Assembly (NCBI RefSeq): GCF_963259705.1
Contig: NC_081846.1
Span: 89,912,641 to 89,976,640, forward strand
Reading direction: 5' to 3'
Source of the DNA: Myotis daubentonii
Lineage: Eukaryota; Chordata; Mammalia; Chiroptera; Vespertilionidae
Length of the DNA stretch: 64,000 nt
The notes below the pieces were generated by a model. It worked only from the letters and a program-made list of their open reading frames with translations. It did no database searches and was not told where the DNA came from. How positions within the stretch are numbered: the stretch's first letter is position 1; every line of letters starts with the position of its first letter. The position numbers and the translations under genes are program-made. Of the stretch, positions 1 through 11,570 are shown piece by piece.

Positions 1-955
1 ATGCTGCTGGTGGGAATGCAGACTGGTGCAGCCACTGTGGATAACAGTATGGCATTTCCTTAAAAAATACAAAATGGAACTCCCATTTGACCCAGTGATC
101 CCACTTCTAGGAATATATCTTCAGAAACCTGAAACACTCATCAGAAAGAATATATGCACTCTTGTGTTCATAGCAGCACAATTTACAATAGCTAAGATTT
201 GGAAACAGCCCAAGTGCCCATCAGCAGCGGTTAAAAAAACAAAACAAAACAAAACAAAAACACTATGGTATAGCCCTAACCAGTTTGGCTCAGTGGATAG
301 AGCATCGGCCTGCAGACTGAAGGATCCCAGGTTTGATTCCGGTCAAGGGAATGTACCTAGGTTGCGGGAATATCACCAATCACCAGTGCAGGGGGGGGGG
401 GGGGGGGGCCGGTTGCAGGAGGCAGCTGATCGATGTTTCTATCTCATCAATGTTTCTAACTCTCTATCCCTCTCCCTTCCTCTCTGTTAAAAAATCAATA
501 AAATATATTTAAACAAACAAACAAACAAAAAATCAACAACTATGGTACATTTACACAATGGAATACTGTGCGGCAATAAAGAAGAAAGAAGTATTACCAT
601 CTGCAACAGCATGGAGGGACCTGTAGAGTATTATGCTAAGTGAAATAAGCCAGTCAGAGAAAGATAAGTATCACATGATCTCACTCATGTGTGGAATATA
701 ATGAACCAAATAAACTGATGATCAAAAATGGACCCAGAGACATAGAAGCATGAAAAGACTGTTGAACCTCAGAGGGAAGGCAGTGGGAGGATGGGTGGAA
801 GAGATCAACTGATGAACTTGTATGCATATATGCATAACCCATGGACACACCCAATGGGGATGTGTATGGGAGTGGGATATGGGAGCTGTCTGGAAGAGGT
901 TAATGGGGGGGGGGGGAAGGTGGACTTATGTAATATTTTTAACAATAAAATGAAA
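1..955 (+). mobile_element. L1 LINE, 3' end (ORF2 tail and 3' UTR), split by a SINE
   Basis: The text matches the typical end of L1 ORF2: wording for 'KNICTLVFIAAQFTIAKIWKQP' (in pieces) occurs at about 145-215, followed after the SINE at 271-538 by the familiar stretch around 590-700 that ends ORF2 and enters the 3' UTR. Stops break the frame, so it is dead. The right end is the A-rich AATAAAATGAAAAAAT near 940-955. The upstream part lies outside the window. The reading frame at 26-490 mixes L1 and SINE sequence and is not a gene. Confidence 0.85.
271..538 (+). mobile_element. VES-type tRNA-derived SINE
   Basis: Starts TAGCCCTAACCAGTTTGGCT with an A box (TGGCTCAGTGG) and B box (GGTTTGATTCC), followed by the characteristic CATCAATGTTTCTAACTCTC region and an A-rich AATCAATAAAATAT tail. 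It is flanked by a direct repeat ACTATGGTA (262-270 and 539-547), which marks a retrotransposition into the L1 3' end. A run of about 18 G sits inside it at 391-408. Confidence 0.92.
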
Positions 956-2937
956 AAATATGTATATTTTTCATTGTATGTAAATATATATACATATTTT
1001 TTCATTTTATAGAAAGGGAACTGTGACCAACATGTTTCAGGCATGTTTTGAGGATGATGGAAAGACTGAGAAGAGTGTACTGCTGATATTAGGAAACAAT
1101 GGCTGCTACAATGGTAAAGGTATCATTAAACCAAATTCAGAGGGCATGTCTATTATATTATACCAAGGTTTCACAACCATGACACTCGTGGCATTTGAAT
1201 CAGATAAGTCTTCGTGGAGGAGGCTGTTCTGTGCATTGCAGGATGTTTAGCATCATCCTTGGCCTCCGCTCACTATATGCTAGAACTAACTCAACATTTA
1301 GTAATAACTAAAAGTTTCTATGGACATGGTCAAATATCCCCATAGGGTGGAGTGAGAGGTATAGAAATATCCCTCCCTGGCTGAGTTGCACGAGGGTAAC
1401 TGAAGCCTTTTAATGAAGGAAAACTGTACTTTATGAAAGTTATTGTGGTGATATTATGCAGGATATATTGCAAGTGAGAATGACCCATTTGGGTGTTGAG
1501 TCACAATAATGCACAGAACTGAATGAGGGCAGAGGGAAGACAAGGACCAGATGTTAGTGAGAAGAAAGGACATAGGGAAAGCAGAATCAGCAGAATAATG
1601 ACTGATCTGGAGGAGGAAGGAGCATGTTGATGGGTGCAATGATTTAGGTGGTATAGCTAAGTGAGAAATGGCATAAATTGAGCCATTTTAAAAAGAAGAG
1701 AGAGCAGTCATTCCAGAGGAGCTACACTGCTTGTCTTGTTCTTTCGTTTTGGGCAGGTTCCTGAAGTCAGCAGGAAAGCAGGCATCCTGATCCCAAAGAC
1801 TGATGATCGTGGGCCTTCGGTCTGAAGGTAGAATCAATAACCAATCCTGTGCAGCCAGCAAAGCTCAGCTTCTCAGCACCAAAAGAAATTTTGTTATGTA
1901 ATTATTTCTTTTCTTTTTATCACAAGACTACTTGCTTTAACCTTGTAATCAGGATAGGAATTGGGTTTCTGTCTAAATCTGTGCTGCCTGAATTGCAAGT
2001 TTTATATCCCAAATAAATACTTTGCCTCTTGAACTAGGCTCCAACTTTTTGTTTTGTTTTTAGGTTGACTCTTTTACTACCATTACTTCCACTCTTGGAG
2101 CCATATATTATTGAATTGTAATTTTTTTTCCTTCCATCTCTAAGAAAGAACAAGTTAGATGTTTGCCTTTGATATGATAGAGAGAAGAAATGTGCAGTAA
2201 GTTTATGATGACTTGGCAGTAGTCATAGGTGAAAGAGGGAGAACAACTTTGAGGAATCATATGTACAGAGGCAGTGGTTCAAGTGATATAATTTATATGG
2301 GGAGAATGTTAGGTGGAAATTTTAAGGAGGATAACAGGATGACATAGGTAAATGTCGCCATGGAAAGAGGAGAAAAAAGGCAGGTCAGATATAAAAGGAA
2401 ATTCAAAAATAGTAAAATTAACTTTAATATTGTCGGGAGTTAAAGATCATGAAAGCTAAGAAGAGGACAAAATAGTTGTGTGAATATTAGAGATAGGTCA
2501 TTCACTGAATAGTAGTAAGGACAGAAATTAGATAGACATGACTTAGGGGGTGATGAGTAATTCTATAAATACATAATGTGAGTACTGCCAACATTTTGCT
2601 AGAGTAAGAAAGATGAAAAGTGGGATGTTATCCTGAGATAGAGTAAAGCTTAGATAATATTTTTAAGAGTTAAGATAAATCTATGTGTATAGGATAAATG
2701 AGTAAAGGGAAAAAAATAACAATTAAGAATATTAGATAAACTCTAAATATTATAGCTGCTGGTAAGACATGGACATGTCCTATGTTAGTGATTACGTTCA
2801 TAAATGAGTGATTTCTGCTTCAATGACTTTCAGCTGTGCTTTACTTTTTAAAAGAACTAAACAAAAAGTGACACAATTGTTTATTGCATCCTTTTGTGCC
2901 AAAAAGAACTCAAATCCCACAAAGGTTGGCTTTTTCA
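956..2937. other. No gene; unique or old sequence
   Basis: AT-rich DNA with no coherent reading frame. One segment (1195-1350) resembles an ancient hAT repeat and is listed separately. Nothing else is recognised. Confidence 0.6.
1195..1350 (+). repeat. Old hAT-type repeat, MER20/MER5-like fragment
   Basis: The phrase TGTGCATTGCAGGATGTTTA followed by CATCATCCTTGGCCTCCGCT is close to the widespread mammalian repeat text 'gcattgtaggatgtttagca'. Terminal inverted repeats are no longer visible. Family name is from memory, so the class is safer than the exact name. Confidence 0.5.
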
Positions 2938-2944
2938 AAAAAAA

Positions 2945-3005
<61 letters not shown>
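2938..3005 (+). repeat. A-run followed by (AT)n microsatellite
   Basis: About 24 A residues run directly into an uninterrupted TA/AT dinucleotide repeat ending at TATATGG. Apparent reading frames here are low-complexity artefacts. Confidence 0.95.
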
Positions 3006-3007
<2 letters not shown>

Positions 3008-3409
3008 AAAAAAAATAAACCATGTTCTCTAAATGTTAAATTGATAAACAGTAACATGTCACAAGGATCAATATTAATGCTGTGCTTATTGCCAGTGCAC
3101 CTCAAAAAATCAAACAGGTAGCATGTTCTCAGTGAAATTTCTACTCTGGCTGCTTATTAGTCTTCATAGTTTTGCCATTTTTTTGCAAGAGGCTGAAATT
3201 TTCTCATCCAAGACTGGTAACCATAGCTGCTGAAACATCATGTTATGTGGGCCATTTTTACTCAATTTGTTTAGAAAAGCAAATGAAAGGGACAAACTTC
3301 TCATTGCCTCTAAAATAAGATGCTTTAGTCATTTCCTCTAAAATCCTTTATTTATTTTTTTGATGGTTTACACATCAAAATGAAGACAGGCATTAAGAAT
3401 GCCAAGCCA

Positions 3410-3662
3410 TCCCGCCAATCCTATGTGACTCAGTGGTTGAGAATCCACTCATGGACCAAGAGGTCATGGATTGGATTCCTGGTCAGGGCACAAGCCCAGA
3501 TTATGGGCTTGATCCCCGGCAAGGAGCATGCAGGAGGCACCCGATAGACGTTTCTCTCATCGATATTTCTAACTCACTATCTTTACCCTATCCTCTCTCT
3601 CTGAAAAAAAAAAATATATAAAATAAAAAATAAATAAATAAATAAAACCATATTTAAACAAA
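3410..3662 (+). mobile_element. VES-family SINE (diverged)
   Basis: A tRNA-like head (CTATGTGACTCAGTGGTTGA), a B-box-like GGATTGGATTCCTGGTC, the GTTTCTCTCATCGATATTTC segment and an A-rich tail. Both sides carry the 15-bp duplication AAGAATGCCAAGCCA (3395-3409 and 3663-3677), which fixes its ends. Confidence 0.9.
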
Positions 3663-3677
3663 AAGAATGCCAAGCCA

Positions 3678-5954
3678 CAGCTCTGCCCATGCCCAGCTTG
3701 CTGAATTGTATCTTGCCTCTGCCAGAACGCACAGCTGATTTCAGCCCCAGAAGGTGTAATATTCCAGTAGATATGGGGCTTCACTCTTGAGGTAGCTGGA
3801 ACTGCGGTCACTGTGCACATTCTTTATTTAGTGCTCTGTTAATGATGTGAAATAATACAATGTTATTTTTGTATGCATAACCATAAGTACTTTTACATTT
3901 TTATTTAAAGTTAAAATTGCATACTTTTTATTCAACATGTTCCTAAGCCACAGCTTTAAAGCAATCAGGTTGTATGTCATTAAACATGTTTACTATAGGT
4001 ATTGAGAAGTTTTATCTCTGCTCCCACTTCCTACAAGTTGAAAACAGACTATAGAAGCTGTTAGCTAAAGTGAAATCATTTGACACTCCTTGCTATTTTA
4101 TGCCAAATTATCTTCACTACTACACATTGGAGAAAGACTTGCGTTGCCTTCTCTCTGCAGGCCTTGCACCAGGGACTAGGGATAAAAAAAAGGAAAGGAA
4201 AATACTTCTGACTCACATGGCTCACAACAGGGATAGCCACTGTGGGAGATATACACGGTGGGGCTGTGGGTAGGAATCAGGAACACTTTCTACAAAGAAG
4301 ATCCATGAATGGTATGTGGAAATAGGCTAGTTAGTCAGATAGGTTAAGGTGATTGAGCCTCAGGAAATTAAAACAGCAAGCACAGTAGAGTCTAGACTGG
4401 CAGGCTAGGATGTGTTGGGGAAATAAAGTGTTTCAGAATATCCAAAGCTTAAAGAATACCAGTCTATGATTTGAAAAAGCAAACACTTAGGAGTAGCAAT
4501 ATGAGGAAGATGTAATGAGAGAAGCGTTCTGGAAACTGCATTTGCCTAACAAACACATTAATAATTACTGAGAGTGGCTTTGGTTTTGACAGAGAATATG
4601 CAGGGGAGGACAATCCATGCCACCCTCCAAGGCTAGATTCTGGAGCTGCCGTTACAGATACAATTTTTACAAGAAATCAAGCAAGAAAGCAGGGGCTATG
4701 TTCAAAAGTTCTTCTCATCCTCATTCTCTCCTGAGCCGGAAAGAGTCAATAAATGTTTTCTGGCAGGAAGAAAGATTGGTTTGAAATTCAGGAGGAGTCT
4801 TTGGGAATTCAGCAGTCTGGCTTGGAACGCATCAGGATTGGAGCCAAGAGCCTTTGTTTGGGACTCCTTTCTTGGAATTAAGGCACATAAAGATGTGACT
4901 GAGGCGAGGCCATGAATCTCCTGCCAATGCCTGTGTAGCAAGCTGGCATTTCATTTGTCTTGCCATTGATCATGTTTAATTACTTCTGTTTTACATTGAA
5001 CAAATTCTATACCCTACTTACTTACCTCTGTCCTTCCTTCTTTTTTATTGGTCCATATTGAACATTATATTCTAATGCATTCATTTATATAACCTCGTTT
5101 ATTATATGAGTTACACACATACATAAATAATTGATTCTACAATTTTTTTATAAAAACAAGCTGACTCCACTTTTATAACGCAATTCCAATTTCACCAAGC
5201 AAGGTATTATTATTTAACTGATACTTTTAGTATCCATTTCTAAACACTTTTCAGATATTATTGATAATTTTCATTTAAAATTTTTTCTAGAGACATTCTC
5301 CAATGAAATAAAAAGATTTCCTATTATTTCATTTGGTCCTCTATATCTACCTCTACCAAACACAAACACACCACACACACACACACACACACACCCCTGT
5401 TAACGTTCTATCCCCTTCATTTCATCAATACAGAGGAATCATAATTGCTTCAAAATTCAGTATTTACACTTTTATGATCATATGACACCTGCTATTCATA
5501 GTTGATGTACATATTATGGCATCTTTTACTTTTATTTGTATTTTTTAGTTTTGCGGAGGTTTATTATTATTTTCTATTTTTTGTTTGCCTAATTTTCTAT
5601 AAACTTATAATTAGTTCAACTTTGAACTGTTTTGCTCCCAGGTCATTCTCTGGTCAATTTACTTAGTTGTATTTTTAATTCTATGACTTCTACCTTCATG
5701 AATAAATGACTCCTATGATCTACTCATTTAGATTGGAAGCCTGTGCAGAAAGCAGGGCTGTCCTAGGCTCCACTGTCCAACAGCATAGAATGAGAGCTAC
5801 ATGTGTAAGTGTAAAGTTCTAGCCACTAGAAATAAAAGTAAACACAAAACAAGCACATTTATTTTTAATAATATTTACTATATAAACTGATAATTATAAA
5901 ACTGTGGGCAAGAGATTAAAAATGGTGTTGGACTAAGTGAAAGCTCACAGACAC
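3678..5954. other. No gene; mostly unrecognised sequence
   Basis: No sustained frame and no clear young repeat. A (CA)n tract lies at about 5370-5393. Around 5775-5860 the phrase CTAGCCACTAGAAATAAAAG resembles an old mammalian DNA-transposon repeat, but too weakly to name. Confidence 0.55.
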
Positions 5955-6376
5955 TGTTACAGCCAAAGGTGATCCTGAGTGGGGGGGTGAAAGGATTGAG
6001 AAAAGACAGACAAGAGAATGAAAGCTGGGCCTCGGTGGGACGCTGCTCCCTGATGAGGAGACAGCGCTGGCACCCACAAGCCGTGTCTTTATTTTATAGC
6101 AGATGCCACGTGGCAAAGTAGGGGCGTGATCACGTTGTTTACAGCATTCTTGTGAGTTTCATCCCCACTCAACTACATGCACCTGAACTCTATCACAAGG
6201 CACATGGGGCCACGTGTTTGGACCATAGGTTCAAGCTTACAACCATAGCCGTTGCTATGATTGTGCTGGGAGGGCCCTGCCCTCCAGCTGGGACTTGCAC
6301 GTGGCCATGAGAGGACCCTGTCCTTTCATTAGTCCGAGGCTTGAACCCGGCCGAAACACTGTAGCTGCGCCCCACA
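5955..6376 (-). mobile_element. Solo LTR of an endogenous retrovirus, 6-bp TSD
   Basis: Bounded by TG (TGTTACAGCC at 5955) and CA (GCGCCCCACA ending 6376), with a perfect 6-bp TSD AGACAC at 5949-5954 and 6377-6382. On the - strand it holds a polyadenylation signal (seen as TTTATT near 6089). A 6-bp TSD fits class II (ERV2-like) integration. No internal retroviral genes are attached, so it is a recombinant solo LTR of 422 bp. It sits at the 5' edge of the old L1 that follows. Confidence 0.8.
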
Positions 6377-6757
6377 AGACACACTCCCAGGACCAAACTG
6401 GAATTACAACTAAAATACATAAAACCACCCTGAATGATCAGCTTAAGACTAGCTGGAGAGAACCCTGACAACCAAGGACAGAAAGTAGAGACCACATCTA
6501 TGTCATAGAGACTGGCAGGAAGGGCGAAAGCATGACAGGGCTGGCTGGGTCCCACAGCAGCTGAAGTTCTGGAGAGATATCTCAGCTGTGGGGGTTGCCA
6601 CTAAGAACTTGGGGTCTAATGCCCAAACTTGGCCCCCCAGCAGAGAGCACCAGAATTGAGAAAGGTGCCTGCATAAGATATGCCTGTGAAAAGCAGCAGG
6701 GTTGCTGACTGCCAGGGAGAGACAGCTGGAAATACAAGAACCCTCTTAAAGGGCCAT

Positions 6758-7138
6758 TGTTAGGTCGGAGAGAGCCCAGGATCAGATACATGTGATGAGA
6801 CAATGGACTTCCCCTGGGATTTCTCACGGATCAACGTGCCAGACACAGATACCAGCTTCTTCTCCCTGAATCCACATACCCCCACACAGATAGGGACTTC
6901 TTCTGAATACCCCCGCCCATCCCCTGCAGCAGAGAATTCCTCAGCTCATGTCCCCGCCCCTCACCCAACTGCAGTATAAAAAAAGCGCCCCCCTCCCTGT
7001 TGGTGTGAATCCACGTGCCCTGTCCTGGGGGTACGTGGGTCTCCCGGGGACGCAGAATAAACCTTTTCCTTTCCTTTCTTTTCTGATTCACTGGACTCTC
7101 TATTTCTTGAGCCACCTCCTGAGCCACCTAACCTAACA
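6758..7138 (+). mobile_element. Solo LTR with TATA box and poly(A) signal, 5-bp TSD
   Basis: Starts TGTTAGGTCGGAG, ends CCACCTAACCTAACA, with short terminal inverted repeat TGTTAGGT/ACCTAACA and a perfect 5-bp TSD GCCAT (6753-6757, 7139-7143). It holds a TATA box (TATAAAAAAAG near 6975) and AATAAA at 7056-7061, so U3, R and U5 run on the + strand. A second copy of the family lies on the - strand at 33088-33452. Length 381 bp, no internal region. Inserted in the L1 5' UTR. Confidence 0.9.
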
Positions 7139-8017
7139 GCCATAACACAAAATTTTGAGTGTAGCCATTCACCTTGGGGTCTGGCAGAGGGAGCGCAGAG
7201 TGGACTGGAGCTGTATGAGCAGAAGCCAGGGTTGGAGGCTCTGGAGTTACAGCTCATAAGGCAGACACCCTGATTTCCAGAGCTGAGTCATTCCCTCATG
7301 CTGGGGAGATCATCTTTCTTAGGCAAACCTTTGCTATCCAGGTGGCTTTTGCCTCGGGGGAAGACAGTCGACCCATCCTGCCAGAAGCTAATTCCTGCAT
7401 GTCATAAATGCAAGAAGTTTCATCAGAAGGTTGATGGAACTTGGGGATTCAGCAGGGCTGAATACATGTTACCTGCTGCTGGAATAGCTAAGAGCATTTC
7501 CCCAAACCTGAAAATCTACATGTTATTGCCTGCTACTGAGACAGCCCAAGGCAGTTCCCCGAATCTGACAATGCCTACTGTATACCAGACCTTAACCTTT
7601 GATATGCATATCTGCTTTGCCTTAGGGCAATTTGTGTTAATAAAGAGAGAGGGGTCCAGAGATTCAGAGAATTTAGCTACTACAGCTAAACTTCCTCTGC
7701 CTCCCCCATGGATTACACATTTATATTATATTTCTAGTCTCTTTATTAATTTATGTGCAACACCTTCCCCAGATTCTTGAACCCTTCCAGATGCTGGGAA
7801 AGACCCCCAGCATTACCATCTTTTTGCAAAACTCTTGCCTCACCCAATGGAGTTTCTGAGGCCCTTTAACAGATTGGGAATAACAGTTAGCCTCCAGGCA
7901 GAAGCAACTGCCCCACCCTCTTGGAAAACCTCTCACTCTACCTGTGGATGATTACTTGAGGCTACTCCAGACTGAATCTAATCAGTCTGCAGGAGGATTT
8001 GATTCTTTGATCTAATT

Positions 8018-8238
8018 CAGTGGTTCTCAACCTGTGGTTCGCGACACCTTTGGGGGTCAAATGACCTTTTCACAGGAGTCACCTAAGACCATCAGAAAAA
8101 CACATATAATTACATATTGTTTTTGTGATTAATCATTATGCTTTAATTATGTCCAATTTGTAACAATGAAATGGGGGGCACCACAACATGAGGAACTGTA
8201 TTAAAGGGTCTCAGCATTTGGAAGGTTGAGAACCACTG
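8018..8238 (+). mobile_element. SPIN-like non-autonomous hAT transposon
   Basis: Ends form inverted repeats: CAGTGGTTCTCAACCTGTGG on the left and GGTTGAGAACCACTG on the right. The interior (TTTGGGGGTCAAATGACC, CACCACAACATGAGGAACTG) is what I recall of SPIN_NA elements, a hAT family known to have spread horizontally among tetrapods. 221 bp, no coding capacity. A clean 8-bp TSD is not visible: the flanks CTAATT and AATTAG instead extend the inverted repeat. Inserted in the old L1 5' UTR. Confidence 0.85.
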
Positions 8239-8889
8239 AATTAGTCAGAAACATCAGTTTGGGTCCCTGCCACAGACACCATCTCAGACTGCTCAATGAG
8301 ACAAAATCCAGTGGCACCCCAAGCACCTGCAACTGACACTTGTGGGACCAGCTCCATGGAGGAGGGGAGTACAGCTCAGAACAGGGACAATTGAGAAGAG
8401 TTAGCTTGAAACACAGGTAGTCAGGGCAAGGGTCCAGTAAAACACAAAGGCAAGCAGAACATAGGCAGGTGCAGACACAGCAGTTTGAGCAAGCCTAATC
8501 ACAGAAAGCAACCGTGCAGGAATAACAAAGTTTTTAGACTCAGAGGAGGAGGTATGTGAAACTAAGAAGAGTTTGCAACAATAAGGTGAACTGACCCATA
8601 GGAACAGGGAAAGTTCAGTTCCTTTGCTGGGCAAGAACAATTGAGGGAATCAATCAGGTGGTGACACAGATAGATATAGAGCAGGCTTGTAGCAAATATT
8701 TACCCCTATACTACAAGGCTTCAATTGGGTCCCCGCCCCATGTGGGAAGTCTGAATCTACTTGTAATACATTTTCCATGCTTTTGCTCAAATCTTCTGGT
8801 CTGGAGTGCACTTTCTTCAGATTGTGAGACCTGACTCCAGGCAAAAACCTCAGCTCAATGTTCTGGTAATCACAGTCAAGGGGTTAGAC

Positions 8890-9124
8890 CAGTGATGGTG
8901 AAACTGTGACACGTGTGTCAGAGGTGACACGCGAACTCATATTTTTGGTTGATTTTTCTTTGTTAAATGGCATTTAAATATATAAAATAAATATCAAAAA
9001 TATAAACCTTTGTTTTACTATGGTTGCAAATATCAAAAAATTTCTATATGTGACACGGGACCAGAGTTAAGTTAGGTTTTTTCAAAATGCTGACACGCCG
9101 AGCTCAAAAAGTTCGCCATCACTG
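8890..9124 (+). mobile_element. Non-autonomous hAT transposon, 8-bp TSD
   Basis: CAGTGATGGTGAAACTGTGA at the left and GTTCGCCATCACTG at the right form short inverted repeats. The flanks GGTTAGAC (8882-8889) and TGTTAGAC (9125-9132) are an 8-bp TSD with one mismatch, diagnostic of hAT transposition. The interior is AT-rich with repeated TGACACG motifs near both ends and no open frame. 235 bp, inserted in the old L1 5' UTR, distinct from the SPIN-like copy. Confidence 0.85.
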
Positions 9125-9722
9125 TGTTAGACTCAAGGCAGACCCAGACTCTGGGCTGAGGAGAACCCAACCACTGGATTTCTAGGGGATTCAACCTCTC
9201 AGACCTCAGTCAGGTTTCCAAGGGCCAGGAAGGGAAAGAGACTCACCTTCAGCACTAGAGAAGCTACCAAGAGGCCCAGGATAGACACACCAAAGTACCA
9301 GATTAAAAAACATCAGAGCAAAAGTCAGCAGCCCCATAAATAGCAGACCGAAAGCACCTGTATAACAGCTGCCATGACAATATTAGGGTTGAACCTCACT
9401 GGCAGCAAGTTGGAGGGGAGATCCCTCCCATGAATGGGACATCAGTAATCAAGTCCCAATTACAATAGGAGAGCCAAACAAACAACAAAAAACAGTACAA
9501 AGGGCATTCCTAGAGCATCCAGCTCAGGTGGACAAAGAGACTACAGCACTAGACCCTCAAGACACTTTCTACATAAGGCCATTCCACAAACACTTGGAGG
9601 CATAGCCATTCTATCTAATATATAGAAGCAAATACAAAGAGGTAGCTAAAATGGAGAGACAAAGAACCCCCAAAGGAGGGGGGGGAAGAAATATGCAAAA
9701 AAAAAAAAAAAAAAACGGAACC

Positions 9723-9733
9723 AAGATGGCGGC
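9723..9733 (+). promoter_or_regulatory. YY1-like site at the HAL1 5' end
   Basis: AAGATGGCGGC lies within the first 20 bases of the element. In L1 a YY1 site at this position sets accurate transcription start; its retention suggests the internal promoter is complete. Confidence 0.7.
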
Positions 9734-10416
9734 ATAGGTTAACGCCGGAGTTTGCTGCTTTGAACAACTACTTCAAAAGTGAAACTAAAACACGGAACGG
9801 ACATCACCCAGAACCACAGGAAAGCTGGCTGAGTGGAAGTCCTACAACTAGGAGGAAAGAGAAACGCATATGGACACTCAGAGGAGGCGCAGTGCTGAAG
9901 TCAAATTCTGAGGTGCGGAGTGCGCGGAGCGGGCTGGCGGCGGAGGGCACGGTTGGTGTTTTCAATCGGGAGGGAGTCGCAGACTCTGAGCTCCAGATCC
10001 AGGCGAGTCTTTAGGGACCCAGACTCAAACGGGAGAAGCGGGACTGTCTGGCTTCGGTCAGAGCGAGTGCAGCTTTCTCTCCGAGCTTTGCAGCGGGTGC
10101 TGGGACCCAGAGAGGCAGAGCCCCTGGGGACAGGACTGAGAGCCGCCATAACTGCTCTCTCCGGCCCACCCTGTTGATCCTGTGCGACCCGCCCTGCCCA
10201 AGCCCTGCACAGAGGCATTTGCCGGATAGCCTCAGGCAAAGGCTAAATTAGCACCTCCCTAGAGGACAGAAGTTCTCTCACTACTGACACAGCTGATTCT
10301 CATAGCCACTTGGCCTGGAGGTCAAACCCTCCCTGGAATTAGCTACAACAATCAAGATTTATCTATAAGACTGCGAACAAAGACCACTAGGGGGTGCACC
10401 AAGGAAGCATAACAAG

Positions 10417-11265
10417 ATGCGGAGACAAAGAAACAGGACAAAATTGTCAATGGAAGAAATAGAGTTCAGAACCACACTTTTAAGGTCTCTCAAGAACTGT
10501 TTAGAAGCTGCCGATAAACTTAATGAGATCTACACGAAAACTAATAAGACCCTCGATCTTATATTGGGGAACCAACTAGAAATTAAGCACACACGGACTG
10601 AAATAACGAATATTATACAGACGCCCGACAGCAGACCAGAGGAGCGCAAGAATCAAGTCAATGATTTGAAATGCGAGGAAGCAAAAAACATCCAACCGGA
10701 AAAGCAAAATGAAAAAAGAATCCAAAAATGCGAGGATAGTGTAAGGAGCCTCTGGGACAGCTTCAAGCATACCAACATCCGAATTATAGGGGTGCCAGAA
10801 GATGAGAGAGAGCAAGATGTTGAAAACCTATTTGAAGAAATAATGACAGAAAACTTCCCCCACCTGGTGAAAGAAATGGACTTACAGGTCCAAGAAGCGC
10901 GGAGAACCCCAAACAAAAGGAATCCAAAGAGGACCACACCAAGACACATCATAATTAAAATGCCAAGAGCAAAAGATAAAGAGAGAATCTTAAAAACAGC
11001 AAGAGAAAGAAACTCAGTTACCTACAAGGGAATACCCATACGACTGTCAGCTGATTTCTCAACAGAAACTTTGCAGGCCAGAAGGGAGTGGCAAGAAATA
11101 TTCAAAGTGATGAATACCAAGAACCTACAACCAAGATTACTTTATCCAGCAAAGCTATCATTCAGAATTGAAGGTCAGATAAAGAGCTTCACAGATAAGG
11201 AAAAGCTAAAGGAGTTCATCACCACCAAACCAGGATTATATGAAATGCTGAAAGGTATCCTTTAA
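10417..11265 (+). CDS. L1-type ORF1p of a HAL1 element (intact, 282 aa)
   Basis: An uninterrupted 282-residue frame starting MRRQRNRTKLSMEEIEF. Residues about 12-115 are rich in E/K/L heptad-like sequence and would form the trimerising coiled coil. Residues about 118-183 fit the RRM domain (NIRIIGVPEDE, later PRHIIIKMPRAKDK). Residues about 186-282 are the C-terminal domain, with ARREWQ at 221-226 (the paired arginines are needed for RNA binding in studied L1s) and QPRLLYPAKLSFRIEG at 238-253. Human ORF1p is about 338 aa, so this is shorter, mainly in the coiled coil. The family binds its own RNA and acts as a nucleic-acid chaperone in cytoplasmic RNPs. There is no ORF2 downstream. Absence of any stop or shift implies recent insertion. 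Whether it is expressed cannot be seen. Confidence 0.9.
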   Translation: MRRQRNRTKLSMEEIEFRTTLLRSLKNCLEAADKLNEIYTKTNKTLDLILGNQLEIKHTRTEITNIIQTPDSRPEERKNQVNDLKCEEAKNIQPEKQNEKRIQKCEDSVRSLWDSFKHTNIRIIGVPEDEREQDVENLFEEIMTENFPHLVKEMDLQVQEARRTPNKRNPKRTTPRHIIIKMPRAKDKERILKTARERNSVTYKGIPIRLSADFSTETLQARREWQEIFKVMNTKNLQPRLLYPAKLSFRIEGQIKSFTDKEKLKEFITTKPGLYEMLKGIL

Positions 11266-11431
11266 GAAGAGGAAGAGGAAGAAAAAGGTAAAGGTACAAA
11301 TTATGAACAACAAATATGCATCTATCAACAAGTGAATCTAAGAATCAAGTGAATAAATAATCTGATGAAAAGAATGAACTGTTGATTATAATAGAATCAG
11401 GGACATAGAAAGGGAATGGACTGACTATTCT

Positions 11432-11570
11432 TGGGGGGGAAAGGGGTGTGGGAGATGTGGGAAGAGACTGGACAAAAATCGTGCACCTATGGATGAGGAC
11501 AGTGGGTGGGGAGTGAGGGCGGAGGGTGGGGCGGGAACTGGGAGGAGGGGAGTTATGGGGGGGAAAAAAA
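11432..11570 (+). repeat. G-rich polypurine tract in the HAL1 3' UTR
   Basis: Many runs of three or more G (GGGGGGGGAAAGGGGTGTGG, then GGTGGGGAGTGAGGGCGGAG and further runs to GGGGGGG) on the sense strand. L1 3' UTRs typically carry such a tract and it can form G-quadruplexes. The opposite strand gives a proline-rich false reading frame. Confidence 0.8.

Noticed and set aside
6193..6555. 120-aa - strand frame
   Set aside because: It crosses the solo LTR boundary at 6376 into L1 DNA and so joins unrelated sequences.
7298..7780. 160-aa frame on the + strand
   Set aside because: Lies wholly in the L1 5' UTR, has no recognisable domain, and is not preserved as a known L1 ORF.
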